From assembly GCA_013306675.1 (NCBI GenBank), contig JABLUY010000281.1, forward strand, positions 1 through 25,872: DNA of 25,872 nucleotides, given 5' to 3'. Of the stretch, positions 9,696-17,890 are shown piece after piece (position 1 is the stretch's first letter; every line of letters starts with the position of its first letter). The notes beneath the pieces are model-generated. The model was not told the origin of the DNA, ran no database searches, and saw only the letters and a list, made by a program, of their open reading frames with translations. The translations under genes were made by a program, and so were the position numbers. This DNA is from Thraustochytrium sp. TN22. Its lineage: Eukaryota; Sar; Bigyra; Thraustochytrida; Thraustochytriidae.

Positions 9696-9990
9696 CTTTG
9701 TGCTTGTGCTGCTACGCGCGCTCGTGCCTCGAGCGCACTCTGGCCTGCCCTGCCCTTCCTGTAGAGACAAGCCAAAGCTTTCAGCAAGACTTCAGTGATG
9801 ATCACCTCAGACTGCGCATGCTGGCTGGAGTGCAATGCCGGTGCCAGTGCCAGAGTGAACTAGTGAGTACACACATTCGGCGTAACGGATCTGATCTGAC
9901 ATGGTGCAAAATGAAACCCAAAAAAAAGACAAGAAAGCAAAGCGCAAAGGAAAGGAAAATAGGAAAGCAGCCATGCCTTATTCTTGTCAG

Positions 9991-11490
9991 TCAGGGCTTT
10001 GGCTTTGCCTTGTCGACGATAGCCGCGGCGTATAGAGCGCTGCGACGGTAACGCGCAGCTTCTCTGATTTTATCCGCATGCTTGACCCACTTTGAAATGT
10101 TGGGTCTCGGGATGTTGAGCTGGCGTGCGAGGTTGGTCATGCTCTTGTTTTCGCCGAGAGCATCGTACATGTCGAGTACCATGGCCTTGAACTCGGGATC
10201 GTAGGTGCGTGCGCGGCTGCCAAGACGCGCCCCACGTCTTCGCGGTGTCTTGAGTTGCTCTTCCTGCTGGGGATCATCCTCCTCTTGGTCGTCCTCGTCA
10301 TCTTGGACGACGACAGCAGCAGCAGCAGCAGCATGCGCAGCCTCCGCACGAGCGTGGTCAGGTGGCACAGGGTTGGGCTCGAGCGCGTGAAGCAAAACGT
10401 GCACGCGGTGAGGCCTGTTTGCAAACGCACTCTCCAAATCTCGAGCCTTGCCTGCGAAAATGGCCCTGCAGTAAATGCAATCCGCGGTGCGATGAGATGG
10501 AGGCGTGAGACGCCTCACGAGAGCATCTGCAGAAAGGCGTAGAGGCTCGTTGTTGCGAGCATCAAAGACGCTGAGTGTACGGCCGTTGTCAACAAAGCGA
10601 ACGTCTTGGATGTCAAAGCGCTCAAGCGGGACTCGGTAGTCCTCATGACCTCGCGCAACGTCGACCGGGCGATCTTTGACCGCATAGAGCAGCGCCACGG
10701 CCTGATCGTGTGCCGCGCGGCGCTCGCCGTCCAAAAAGGTACAGCGCTCAACCCGCTTGCATAAGAGGCGCAGACCAGCGCAGAGCTCCTTATCCTTGGA
10801 CGCGTCCTTTTCCTCCTTCAACGACGACGCCGCCGCAGCCGCCGCAGCCGCCGTCGCGGTCGCCGTCGCCGTCGCCGTCGCCGCAGTCGCCGCGGTCCGC
10901 TCCTCCTCGTCCGAAGGCCGTGGACGCTTCTTGGAGGTTGATCCCATGTCCGTCTCCTGCACGACGGCTTGCAGGCGCGCGCATACATTGTTAAAGTCCG
11001 CGGCCTTGACTTGGCGCTCCTCTCGAAGGCGACCCACCTTGGCGATCGCAGCCAGAGAACGCGAGACCAAGGTCTCCATGAGCGAGTCGTACTGGCCCGC
11101 GTCCGACCACGCCTGCGCGTCCTGATTCACCTCACCCAGCTCGTGCCGCGTCGCAGACAGCTCCGCGCGAGCCGCGCGCAACTCCTCGTCCAACCGACGC
11201 ACCTCCGCGTCCAGCGTTCGCTCGCGAGCTTGCAGACTCTGCAGGCTGCCCATCAAGCCGGAATCTGCATCGCGACTCGCGTCACGCTGCGCGCTCGCTA
11301 GCACGCGCACCGCGCTCTCCACCAGCTCCGCCTGCTGCGAAGATGCCGAGCTGGAAGACGAGGAAGACGAAGCCGCAGCCGCCGCACTTGACGCAGCACC
11401 TGGTGCCGTCGCCTTCGCCGCCGCCTTCGCCGCCCCTCCCGCCGCGCCCGCGGACTGCAGCAGCAGCAGCAGCAGCTCCGTGCCCTCCAT
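9991..11490 (-). CDS. Psq-like helix-turn-helix DNA-binding protein with coiled coil
   Basis: A 499-aa protein from ATG 11490; an in-frame ATG at 11703 would add 71 Arg-rich residues starting with a hydrophobic stretch, which I consider less likely. The N-terminus holds a Leu/Ala/Ser-rich low-complexity part and a coiled coil (LQARERTLDAEVRRLDEEL). An Ala/Thr repeat occupies the middle. Residues about 338-368 contain CIYC followed by HRVHVLLH, which could bind zinc in a BED-like way (weak). An acidic tract (QDDEDDQEEDD) comes next. Residues 428-477 form a psq/CENP-B type helix-turn-helix: YDPEFKAMVLDMYDALGE, then SMTNLARQLNIP and NISKWVKHADKI. Such domains occur in pogo/Tc1 transposases and in domesticated regulators; no DDE catalytic domain is present. 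Probably a nuclear DNA-binding protein; its function is unknown. Confidence 0.7.
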   Translation of the reverse strand: MEGTELLLLLLQSAGAAGGAAKAAAKATAPGAASSAAAAASSSSSSSSASSQQAELVESAVRVLASAQRDASRDADSGLMGSLQSLQARERTLDAEVRRLDEELRAARAELSATRHELGEVNQDAQAWSDAGQYDSLMETLVSRSLAAIAKVGRLREERQVKAADFNNVCARLQAVVQETDMGSTSKKRPRPSDEEERTAATAATATATATATAAAAAAAASSLKEEKDASKDKELCAGLRLLCKRVERCTFLDGERRAAHDQAVALLYAVKDRPVDVARGHEDYRVPLERFDIQDVRFVDNGRTLSVFDARNNEPLRLSADALVRRLTPPSHRTADCIYCRAIFAGKARDLESAFANRPHRVHVLLHALEPNPVPPDHARAEAAHAAAAAAVVVQDDEDDQEEDDPQQEEQLKTPRRRGARLGSRARTYDPEFKAMVLDMYDALGENKSMTNLARQLNIPRPNISKWVKHADKIREAARYRRSALYAAAIVDKAKPKP

Positions 11491-11798
11491 CTCTCGCCGC
11501 TCCTGCTCGCGCGCGCGCGGACGCGCACGCGCTCGCCAACGCACGGACGCAGGCCGTCGTCCAAGGCCGCACGCGCCCCGCGCCGTCTCGCGCGTCTCGC
11601 GCCGTCTCGCGCAGATCCTGATCTGCAGGCAGCACTCGCCCAGAACAGGTTCCTTCTCCACGAGCAGCCAGACCACCAAGAGCAGCGCCAGCTCCAGCGA
11701 CATCACCGTGGCATCCTGGCACGAGCACGACTGCCCAATACCCCTAGGCTAGAGGGCCCCCCGCCCAATCGCGAAGCATGAACGTCGGCGCGAAGCCA
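11491..11798. other. Upstream region of psq-like gene
   Basis: About 310 bp, GC-rich on its left and ending in CCCCTAGGCTAGAGGGCCCCCC near 11750. It is presumably leader and promoter of the minus-strand psq-like gene and the outer boundary of the first tRNA cassette. No further gene is seen. Confidence 0.5.
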
Positions 11799-12043
11799 TC
11801 AAGCTCGTAGCCCGATAGGCCGCGAGAAGCGGCCCAATGGCGCTTAGCCCGATAAAAAGAGACCCAAAATCAACGGCCCTTTTGAAAAAGGACCTATCGG
11901 GATGTGGAACAAAAAATGAACCGTTTCCTGACCGGGAATCGAACCCGGATCACCCGCGTGACAGGCGGGTATACTAGCCGTTATACGATCAGAAATGCTC
12001 GTGGAGCTGATCGGCTGTGATCGCCGTTCATTTCCTGTTGTTT
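11799..12043 (-). repeat. tRNA-Asp cassette, copy 1
   Basis: A repeat containing a full tRNA-Asp. On the minus strand the order is: a conserved leader of about 48 nt (ending CGATCAGCTCCACGAGCA), the 72-nt tRNA, CGGTT then a T6 run, a hairpin (11875-11894), GGGTCTCTTTTTATCGGGCT, and a second stem with a GGCCGC...GCGGCC core. The same order occurs in three other copies in the window. Beyond the GCGGCC stem, copy 1 shares a further ~30 nt with copy 2 (CTACGAGCTTGATGGCTTC versus GTACGAGCTTCAAGGCTTC). Confidence 0.85.
11924..11995 (-). tRNA. tRNA-Asp (GTC), copy 1
   Basis: A 72-nt cloverleaf: acceptor TTTCTGA/TCAGGAA (one G-U), D stem GTAT/GTAT (Asp-type pairs), anticodon stem CCCGC/GCGGG with loop CTGTCAC (anticodon GTC), variable loop TGAT, T arm CCGGG-TTCGATT-CCCGG. 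The B box GGTTCGATTCC is perfect. CCA is not encoded, and a T6 terminator lies about 7 nt downstream. The discriminator is A73, not the G73 expected for tRNA-Asp. Confidence 0.9.
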
Positions 12044-12368
12044 CATGCGAAGCGCGCGTGAAGTTATGAACAGTAATTTGCTTGGCTTTCGGTTCAGCCG
12101 CGTTCAGCCTGAGATGTTGCAGCAATGTTGGGTTGTTGCTGTGCAGCACTGCCTTGCGAGACCACGGCTTCAACCAGCACCTGCAGCCGCAGGACAGGAG
12201 AAGACCGGAGCTAGCTGCCTCAAAGTGCTCACTGTCAGGCCAGGCAGCGCACGTCGTCGCACAGGAAGCAGGCCAAGAGCTAAGGAAGAGATGGCGGTCA
12301 GGGGCGCCACGACAGTCGGCAAACGATCAACGCGCATGATACCGGGTAGGACCTAGGGCTTGAAGCAA
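12044..12368. other. Spacer between tRNA cassettes 1 and 2
   Basis: About 325 bp upstream (on the minus strand) of tRNA copy 1 and beyond the tail of copy 2. Short open frames have no recognisable domain. I see no gene here. Confidence 0.6.
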
Positions 12369-12519
12369 TGACGCATTGAACCTGAACTTGACACGGAAGC
12401 CTTGAGGCTCGTACACGGATAGGCCGCCGCGAGAAGCGGCGCATTGACGCATTGAACTTGAACTTGACACGGAAGCCTTGAAGCTCGTACGCGGATAGGC
12501 CGCAAGAAGCGGCCCAATG
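12369..12519. repeat. 76-bp tandem duplication in tail of tRNA cassette 2
   Basis: Two similar units, 12369-12444 and 12445-about 12519, both begin TGACGCATTGAAC and run through ACACGGAAGCCTTGA, GCTCGTAC and GGATAGGCCGC to a GAAGCGGC stem. The inner unit joins the body of cassette 2; the outer one repeats the cassette tail. Copies 1, 3 and 4 lack this second tail unit. Confidence 0.85.
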
Positions 12520-12708
12520 CGCGCATAGCCCTATAAAAAAAACCAAAACCAATGGCCCTTTCGAAAGGGCTTGAACAAAAAATAAACCGTTTCCTGACCG
12601 GGAATCGAACCCGGATCACCCGCGTGACAGGCGGGTATACTAGCCGTTATACGATCAGAAATGCTCGTGGAGCTGATCGGCTGTAATCGCCGTTCTTTTC
12701 CTGCTGTT
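12445..12708 (-). repeat. tRNA-Asp cassette, copy 2
   Basis: Same organisation as copy 1 on the minus strand: leader (ACAGCAGGAAAAGAACGGCG...CGATCAGCTCCACGAGCA), identical tRNA, T6 run, hairpin GCCCTTTCGAAAGGGC (12555-12570), a U-rich run, then the GGCCGCTTCTTGCGGCC stem. The hairpin is shorter than in copies 3 and 4 but perfectly paired. Confidence 0.85.
12590..12661 (-). tRNA. tRNA-Asp (GTC), copy 2
   Basis: Identical over all 72 nt to copy 1, with anticodon GTC, perfect B box and A73 discriminator. A T6 run begins 7 nt after the 3' end. It lies about 590 bp from copy 1 on the same strand. Confidence 0.9.
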
Positions 12709-12962
12709 GTGTTGGCCCGTGGCAAACTGTAAAGATCGCTCTGCTGCTGCCTGTCTGGGCGCCGCGCAAGGGAGGTCGTCGGCTGTCTCCGTTCTCTTGG
12801 GCGTTGTAGGTTGGCAAGCAGGCAAGGTCGTTCCCTGCGTGGGGCAGGGTGCGAGTCGCGTTCAAACTGGCGGGCGGGCGGCCAAGCAGCCCGTCGGAAG
12901 AGCAACAGCAATCAGTCAAAGTCGCAGCGCGAGCGCAGCGCCGCCGGGCGAGCTTGGTCGGG

Positions 12963-13559
12963 ATGGAGGCAGCGGCGCGCGGCGCGACGGCGGTCGCTCC
13001 TGTCTCGGCGGCGGGGCCAGGGGCAGGGGCAGGGGCGCCTTCCAAGTACTTCGAGCTGAGGCCGACGGCGCGCCGCGCCGCGTGCAAGCGCTCGCGCGCG
13101 GCCAGCGACAAGGACGGGGCGGCCACGACGGCGAACGAGAAGAAGAGCGGCATCGGCAAGGTGGGCAAGAAGAGAAAGGCGAGAGCCGAGGGCGCGCGGC
13201 CAGGCACGACGGCCTTTGCGTGCGCTCTGCACAGGGCGCTGGCGATGGTGCCCCGGGGCCGCGTTTGGACGTTTGGCGCGGTGGCCGAGACGATGGGGTG
13301 CAGCGCGAGGGAGGCGGCCGCGGAGGTGCGCAAGCTGCGACGAGCGGGCGTCGTGGAGGCGAACCGCGTCGTGGCGGCGAACGGCAAGCTGGACGAGGCG
13401 GGGGCGCTGAGCCGCCAGAGCACTGTCCTCCGGCAGGATGGTGTGGAGTTCGACAGTCAGGGTCGCGTGGCCACGCGATGCCTGGACAAGAGGGCGTCCG
13501 GGAGTGCGCAGGCGGAGGAGCTGCCGCGGCGGCGCGACGTGCGAGCTGAAAGATTGTAA
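12963..13559 (+). CDS. Alkyltransferase-like (ATL) DNA repair protein
   Basis: A 198-aa nuclear-type protein whose C-terminal half (about 82-170) matches the DNA-binding domain of O6-alkylguanine-DNA alkyltransferases: VPRGRVWTFGAVAETMG (helix-turn-helix entry), a recognition-helix segment AREAAAEVRKL, NRVVAANGKL, then LRQDGVEFDSQGRV. In true MGMT the active site reads PCHR; here the aligned residues are EANR (A133, N134), so the alkyl-accepting Cys is absent. ATL proteins of this kind bind alkylated guanine and flag it for nucleotide excision repair. The first ~80 residues are an Ala/Gly/Lys/Arg-rich extension with a possible nuclear signal (KKRKAR). ATG 12963 is the first in-frame ATG. The last ~120 bp of coding sequence and the 3' flank are duplicated downstream at 13661-13870. 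Confidence 0.82.
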   Translation: MEAAARGATAVAPVSAAGPGAGAGAPSKYFELRPTARRAACKRSRAASDKDGAATTANEKKSGIGKVGKKRKARAEGARPGTTAFACALHRALAMVPRGRVWTFGAVAETMGCSAREAAAEVRKLRRAGVVEANRVVAANGKLDEAGALSRQSTVLRQDGVEFDSQGRVATRCLDKRASGSAQAEELPRRRDVRAERL

Positions 13560-13870
13560 TGTAAAGGAGAGAGAGAAGACAGACAAGTCAATCAGGTTGG
13601 TTTTTTTCATTGGGTCTCAGTCAATGCGAGTGTCAAATGTTGTTTGAGGGGTCGACGCACCGGCACGATGGTGTGAAGTTCGACAGCCAGGGTCGCGTGG
13701 CCACGCGATGCCTGGACAAGAGAGCGTCAGGGATTGAGCAGGCGGAGGAGCCGCAGCGGCGGCGCGACGTGCGAGCTGAAAGATCGTAATGTAAAGGAGA
13801 GAGAGAAGACAGACAAGTCAATCAGGTTGGTTCATTGGGTCAGTCAATGCGAGGGTCAAAAGTTGTTTGC
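13431..13870. repeat. 230-bp-period tandem duplication of ATL 3' end
   Basis: Unit 1 (13431-13648) covers the last 43 codons of the ATL gene plus its 3' flank. Unit 2 (13661-13870) repeats it with scattered substitutions and two short deletions (in a T run and at TCTCAG). The short sequence GTCGACGCA occurs at 13651 and again at 13883, flanking unit 2, which suggests microhomology-mediated duplication. Confidence 0.92.
13661..13789 (+). pseudogene. Duplicated 3' fragment of the ATL gene
   Basis: This fragment repeats the coding end of the upstream ATL gene (DGVKFDSQGRVATRCLDKRA...). It keeps the reading frame and ends at TAA 13787-13789, but has no start or catalytic/DNA-binding part of its own. 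It lies between the ATL stop and the stop of the convergent dioxygenase gene, so it probably serves as shared 3' flanking DNA. Confidence 0.75.
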
Positions 13871-16273
13871 TCAAGCCGAGAGGTCGACGCAGAGGACGAT
13901 GCAGGGGTTTTGTGTGGAGACGTTGCGAAAGGCAGCCGGGAGGAGATCGGCAATGTAGACGGCCGAGGTGGTGGTGAGCGTAGTGGAGAAGGCGTCGGCC
14001 TGGCCGTCGGCGGCAAAGGCCTCGTAGAGCAGGTCGCCATGCAGCACCTTGAGGCAGGCTGGCGCGGGCGGGCGTGCGCGCGAGATGCGCTGCAGCGGGT
14101 CGAAGCGGCGCAGATAGAGGCGAAAGGCGGAGCCGCGCGAGACAAGCACCGTGTCCGAGGCGGTGGGCTCGAGCGAGATGAGGTCGCGCCACTCGAGCGG
14201 GTTGATGGTGATGCGGTCGAGCGCGCGCAGGAGGTAGCGATGCGTGGTGGCGCGGTGCAGCGCGGCGAGAACGATGAAGCGTGTGAGTGCGTTGAAGTTG
14301 GTGAAGACGCGACGGTCGCGGTCCTGCTCAAAGAAGGAGAGCAGGCTGTCGACGGTCTGGTCCACGTCCTTGTCCTCGTCGTCGGCGCTGGCGTCAGAGT
14401 CGACGCGCAGGCGCTTACTAGCGCTGTCGATGCGGTCCGCGATGGGCATCATGGCGTCTGCCTTGGCCTTGGCGCAGGCCTGGCGTGCCGAGGTGGCCGA
14501 GTGCACAACCGGGATGATGCGGTCGACGCCGGCGGAGTCGACGTAGGCCATCTGGACGAAGGGCGGCGAGTACAGATGAAGAGTGACGGCGGGCTCGTCC
14601 GTGGCGTTGTGCAGCACGTGCAGGCCGCGAAAGCAGGCGCAGTCGATGTTGTCGCCCTCGTGGAAGACGCGCGTCTCGACGAGGCGGGGCGCCGCGGCGG
14701 ATTTCTCGTAGCGCTTGAGCACGAGCTCGCCGCGCAGCACCTTGACCCAGGAGCAGACGCGCGAGCCGTGCTCGTGAATGGGCGTGCCCTGGTCCTTGTT
14801 CCAGCAGAGCACCATGAGCGAGAAGTCGGCCTCGAGCGCGACGAGCGACCGCGTGTAGCGGAAGGCGTCAAAGTGCACGAACTCGGTCCACTCGCGGTCC
14901 TTGAGCGCCAGGCGCTCGAGCAGTCGCGCGATGGACGACGTCTTCTTGTCGACGGCGTCGCAGCAGCCGCCGTTCGTGTGCTCGTGCTCGCTCTGCAGCG
15001 CGTTTCGGACGGCCGTGTAAAACTCGGGCAGCGCGAGGGGCGCGAGCGACACGTCCGTGGCGTCCGGGGCGTCCGGGGGCGACAGCGCCGACGGCGTCGT
15101 GGTATTGGCGTCGGCGTCGGCGTCGGCATCGGCGGCGTCCATGTCGACGACGTCCTCGTGCGGCAGGGTGGACGAACGCTGTTGCTGCCGGTGCGGTGGA
15201 GCATCCTGCTCGTCGTGACCGCCACAGGCGCGCGAGGCCATCCACGGGTTGCGCGGGATGCGCGCCGTCGCCATGGAGCCCTGGCGGCGCGCGCCCGAAG
15301 CTGCATCGAAGAGCGTGCAGAGCACGTACGGCGGCGCGTACACGTGCAGCGAAACCGAGACCTGATCCGGGTCAGGGTTGCCCATGGAGTGCAGACCCTG
15401 CGTGTTGTTGATGTAGCAGGTCTCCTGCGCAGATAGCGTCAGGTCCCGAATCACCTTGAGCGGCTCGCCGCCGGCCGCGTCCTTGTCAGGCGTCGCGTAG
15501 CGCACCTCGCGCACACGGCCGCGAAGCACTTTCACCCAACATGAGCTCCCGGCGTGGTCGTGGATAGGCGACATCTGGCCTTTGTCCCAGCACAGGATGA
15601 GCACGGTGAATTTGGCGCGCGCGTCCTCGCCGGGCACGTCGTAGCCGACGAGATTGCGTGTGTACGCGCGGTCGTGGAAGCGCAAGTACCGGCCGTACTC
15701 GTGCTCGTCCAGGCGCGCCGCGGCCAGCAGGGCTGAGATGCGCGCGATCTCCGCGTTGCTGTGCACCTCGCCTGCGCGCAGCGTGCGCACCTCGTGGTGC
15801 AGCAGCTCGATCAGGTCGCGGAAGTTCGTGTACAGCCGCAGCCGCGTTGCCTCGTCGCCGGACTTGGTCACCACGCGCGAAACGCTGGCGCCGCGGTCCG
15901 CGTCCGTCACGGACCGCAGGCCCTGGCACAGCACCACGCGCTCGCGCGCGCGCCAATCGCAGACCACGTTGGCCACCTCCGTGCGCAGCACGTGCACCGA
16001 CACGGAGCCCGCCTGCCCGCGCAGCATCACCGTGCCGTCCTCGCCGTCGCCGCCGGAAACGTTGTCGTCTTTGCTGCCGCGCACCACGCGGCTCCACACG
16101 CCGCCGCACCCCTGAACCTCGTACGTCGCCAGCTCCTCGGTCCATGCCACCACCAGCACGGAGACGCCCACCGCCTCGAACACCACGCTCACGCACCCGG
16201 CATTTTCCATCCACGTCTCCGGTGTGAACTCGGCCAGGAACCGCGCCGGGTCTGCGATCGCCAGGGCCCACTG

Positions 16274-16307
<34 letters not shown>

Positions 16308-16393
16308 TCCATCTCCATCGCCGCCGCCGCCGCCGTCGTTGCGGCGTTCGCGGACGGCGCCGTAGCGGCCGTCATGGCCAGGACCTCGGTCAT
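13871..16393 (-). CDS. Fused multi-domain cysteine dioxygenase
   Basis: Predicted mononuclear non-haem iron enzyme that oxidises L-cysteine to cysteine sulfinate with O2. The protein is 840 aa from ATG 16393. Module 1 (about 187-362) has YTRNL (substrate Arg), IHDHAGSSC with H278, H280 and C285, H335, and Y352 in LHVYAPPY. Module 2 (about 455-612) has YTRSL, IHEHGSRVC with H540, H542 and C547, H592, and Y608 in LHLYSPPF. Both therefore keep the three iron ligands and the Cys-Tyr pair that forms the thioether crosslink. A C-terminal region (about 697-840) repeats parts of the fold (FTNFNAL, CLKVLHGDLLYEAF) but lacks the HxH ligands. The N-terminal ~180 residues are of unknown fold. A normal eukaryotic CDO is a single domain of about 200 aa. 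It converges on the ATL gene. Confidence 0.88.
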
Positions 16394-17120
16394 GCCGCCG
16401 CCGCCCTCGCGCGCTGCAGGCAGAGCGCTCGCTCGCGCCACCGTCACGCTGCGCGACTGCGGCCGCGCACGCCGCCGCGCGCCGCCTGCCCGCCTGCCCG
16501 CCTGCCCGCCTGCCTGCCTGCCTGCGCGCCTCTCCGACGCGCGTCCGCGCGTGACCGGTTCTGCTGAGCGGCGGCCCGGCCCAGCCTGCCTCGTAACTTA
16601 GTCAACCAACTACTCCGCCAGTGTCGGTGCCACTGCGCCACTGGCCGCCTCCAGTGGTGGCAGTGCAGCTGCCACTGACTGCAGTTGCCTGCCTGCGGTT
16701 GACTGTGGACAGCCTGACTTGGACAGCGCCGTGGCACAGGCTGGTAGCGCAGAACCGGGCCGGGCCGGACCTGACGCCCGGAGAAAGAAAGATCAGCTGG
16801 CAGCTGAGGACAAAACAAAAATCGAACGAGGGCTCCTGGCAGGAGGGGGGGGAAGCGCTGCGGCTGAGAAGACTGGCCGGCCGCACGAGCGCCAGCCCAA
16901 GACTGCAGTGGCGCTGCCGCGGTTGCGACGCCTGCTCGCTTTCTCTTGGCGCCGCTTCCTTCGCAGCGCCCAAGTCCAGCCCACGCGCCGCCGACGCGGC
17001 CGACGGGCCGACCCAGGGAGCGCCGCAAAGTCGAAGATCAGGACTCGGACTCGGACTCGGACTCGACGCGGCTTGCCTCGACTTCAAGTTGACTCGGAAC
17101 TCATTGAATGCAGCACCCCG
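16394..17120. other. Intergenic region, no supported gene
   Basis: About 730 bp from the dioxygenase start to tRNA cassette 3. It contains CCTGCCTGCCCG-type repeats (16484-16530), CAGTG/CACTG-rich sequence with short inverted matches (16610-16710), and a GGACTC hexamer tract (about 17040-17066) like the one at 2695-2745. It includes the promoter of the minus-strand dioxygenase. Open frames here show no domain. Confidence 0.65.
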
Positions 17121-17347
17121 TTAGGCCGCCGTAAGCGGCCCAATACGCGCTTAGCCCGATAAAAAGAGACCCAATCCCGATGGCCCTTTTGTAAAGGGCC
17201 TATCGGGAATATGAAACAAAAATAAACCGTTTCCTGACCGGGAATCGAACCCGGATCACCCGCGTGACAGGCGGGTATACTAGCCGTTATACGATCAGAA
17301 ATGCTCTTGGAGCTGATCGGCTGTGAGCGCCGTTCTTTTCCTGCTGT
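17121..17347 (-). repeat. tRNA-Asp cassette, copy 3
   Basis: Same element on the minus strand: leader ending CGATCAGCTCCAAGAGCA, tRNA, T5 run, near-perfect long hairpin (17176-17207; CCCGAT/ATCGGG outer and GGCCCTTT/AAAGGGCC inner stems), GGGTCTCTTTTTATCGGGCT and the GCCGC...GCGGC stem. Homology stops soon after that stem (CCTAACGGGG), so the tail seen in copies 1 and 2 is missing. Confidence 0.85.
17230..17301 (-). tRNA. tRNA-Asp (GTC), copy 3
   Basis: Identical over 72 nt to the other copies: GTC anticodon, perfect B box, A73 discriminator. It faces copy 4 head to head, 637 bp away. Confidence 0.9.
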
Positions 17348-17387
17348 TGAGAGTCGAGTGTGCTTGCTAATACAAGTAGCTTCACAC

Positions 17388-17437
17388 GTCCATGGGGAAC
17401 AGCTAGGCGCAGGTCCATGGGGAACAGCTAGGCGCAG
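17388..17437. repeat. 25-bp exact tandem duplication
   Basis: Two identical abutting copies of GTCCATGGGGAACAGCTAGG plus CGCAG at 17388-17412 and 17413-17437, between the two inverted tRNA cassettes. No coding explanation. Confidence 0.95.
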
Positions 17438-17740
17438 GTCCCTGCTCTTGACTCGTCTGCGGCCTGCTGATGGTGGACTTGGGAGGCTCCGCTGCGAATC
17501 GTAATGCTGCATTAAGCTGTCTCGTTGCTGTGATGGTAGTGAATGGAAGATTTCAGCTCTGTGCGCTGGTCGACACGATCTCGAAAGTTCACTACGCTAG
17601 CTGACTGTGAACTCTTAGGCGAGGCCAGGCGAGCAAGCTCGCTCCGCTGGCCATGTACAACAAACCCTCGCACCGCAAACAATGCGCTCTGGTAAATATG
17701 TCGCTCTGGCAAACGGTTTCACGTGCAGACATAATCTCGA

Positions 17741-17792
17741 AGGTCTTGCCTAGCTGGACCAGTCGTAGGTCTTGCCTAGCTGGACCAGTCGT
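17741..17792. repeat. 26-bp exact tandem duplication
   Basis: Two identical abutting copies of AGGTCTTGCCTAGCTGGACC plus AGTCGT at 17741-17766 and 17767-17792. Like the 25-bp duplication it lies in the spacer of the inverted tRNA pair; both look like recent local slippage or repair events. The rest of the spacer (17348-17890) shows no gene. Confidence 0.95.
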
Positions 17793-17890
17793 GTATCCCA
17801 GCCGTGAGGCAGTCTTTCGTCATGAAGAAGAGGCATCTCAAAGGGAACCGGTCACGGATTTTCTAAAAGCTCCCAGAACCAATCGCTTTC

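Larger units (their letters stand above)
9276..9990. other. Intergenic minisatellite region
   Basis: This stretch between the PDE start and the stop of the next minus-strand gene is mostly repeats: a 20-bp array (9301-9420) and a 33-bp array (9465-9695). About 9910-9971 is purine-rich on the + strand (AAAAAAAAG-like runs), which would be a pyrimidine-rich 3' UTR of the minus-strand psq-like gene. No other gene is supported. Confidence 0.75.

Noticed and set aside
9276-9770. N-terminal extension of the phosphodiesterase through the 33-bp repeats
   Set aside because: The frame is open but begins at TTG and contains no ATG before 9275; kept as a finding, not as coding sequence.
11799-12708. tRNA cassettes as LTR retrotransposon ends
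   Set aside because: No TG...CA terminal repeats, no polypurine tract and no reverse transcriptase or integrase frames occur in the window; the tRNA is complete rather than an 18-nt primer site.
13835-15436. 533-codon open frame on the plus strand
   Set aside because: Antisense to the dioxygenase, whose active-site motifs are clear; the plus-strand product is valine- and glycine-rich with no domain.
16394-16447. Longer N-terminus for the dioxygenase from 16447
   Set aside because: That start would be GTG; the first in-frame ATG is 16393.
16621-17162. Overlapping open frames between the dioxygenase and tRNA copy 3
   Set aside because: No domain, low-complexity composition, non-ATG or weak starts, and one runs into the tRNA cassette.
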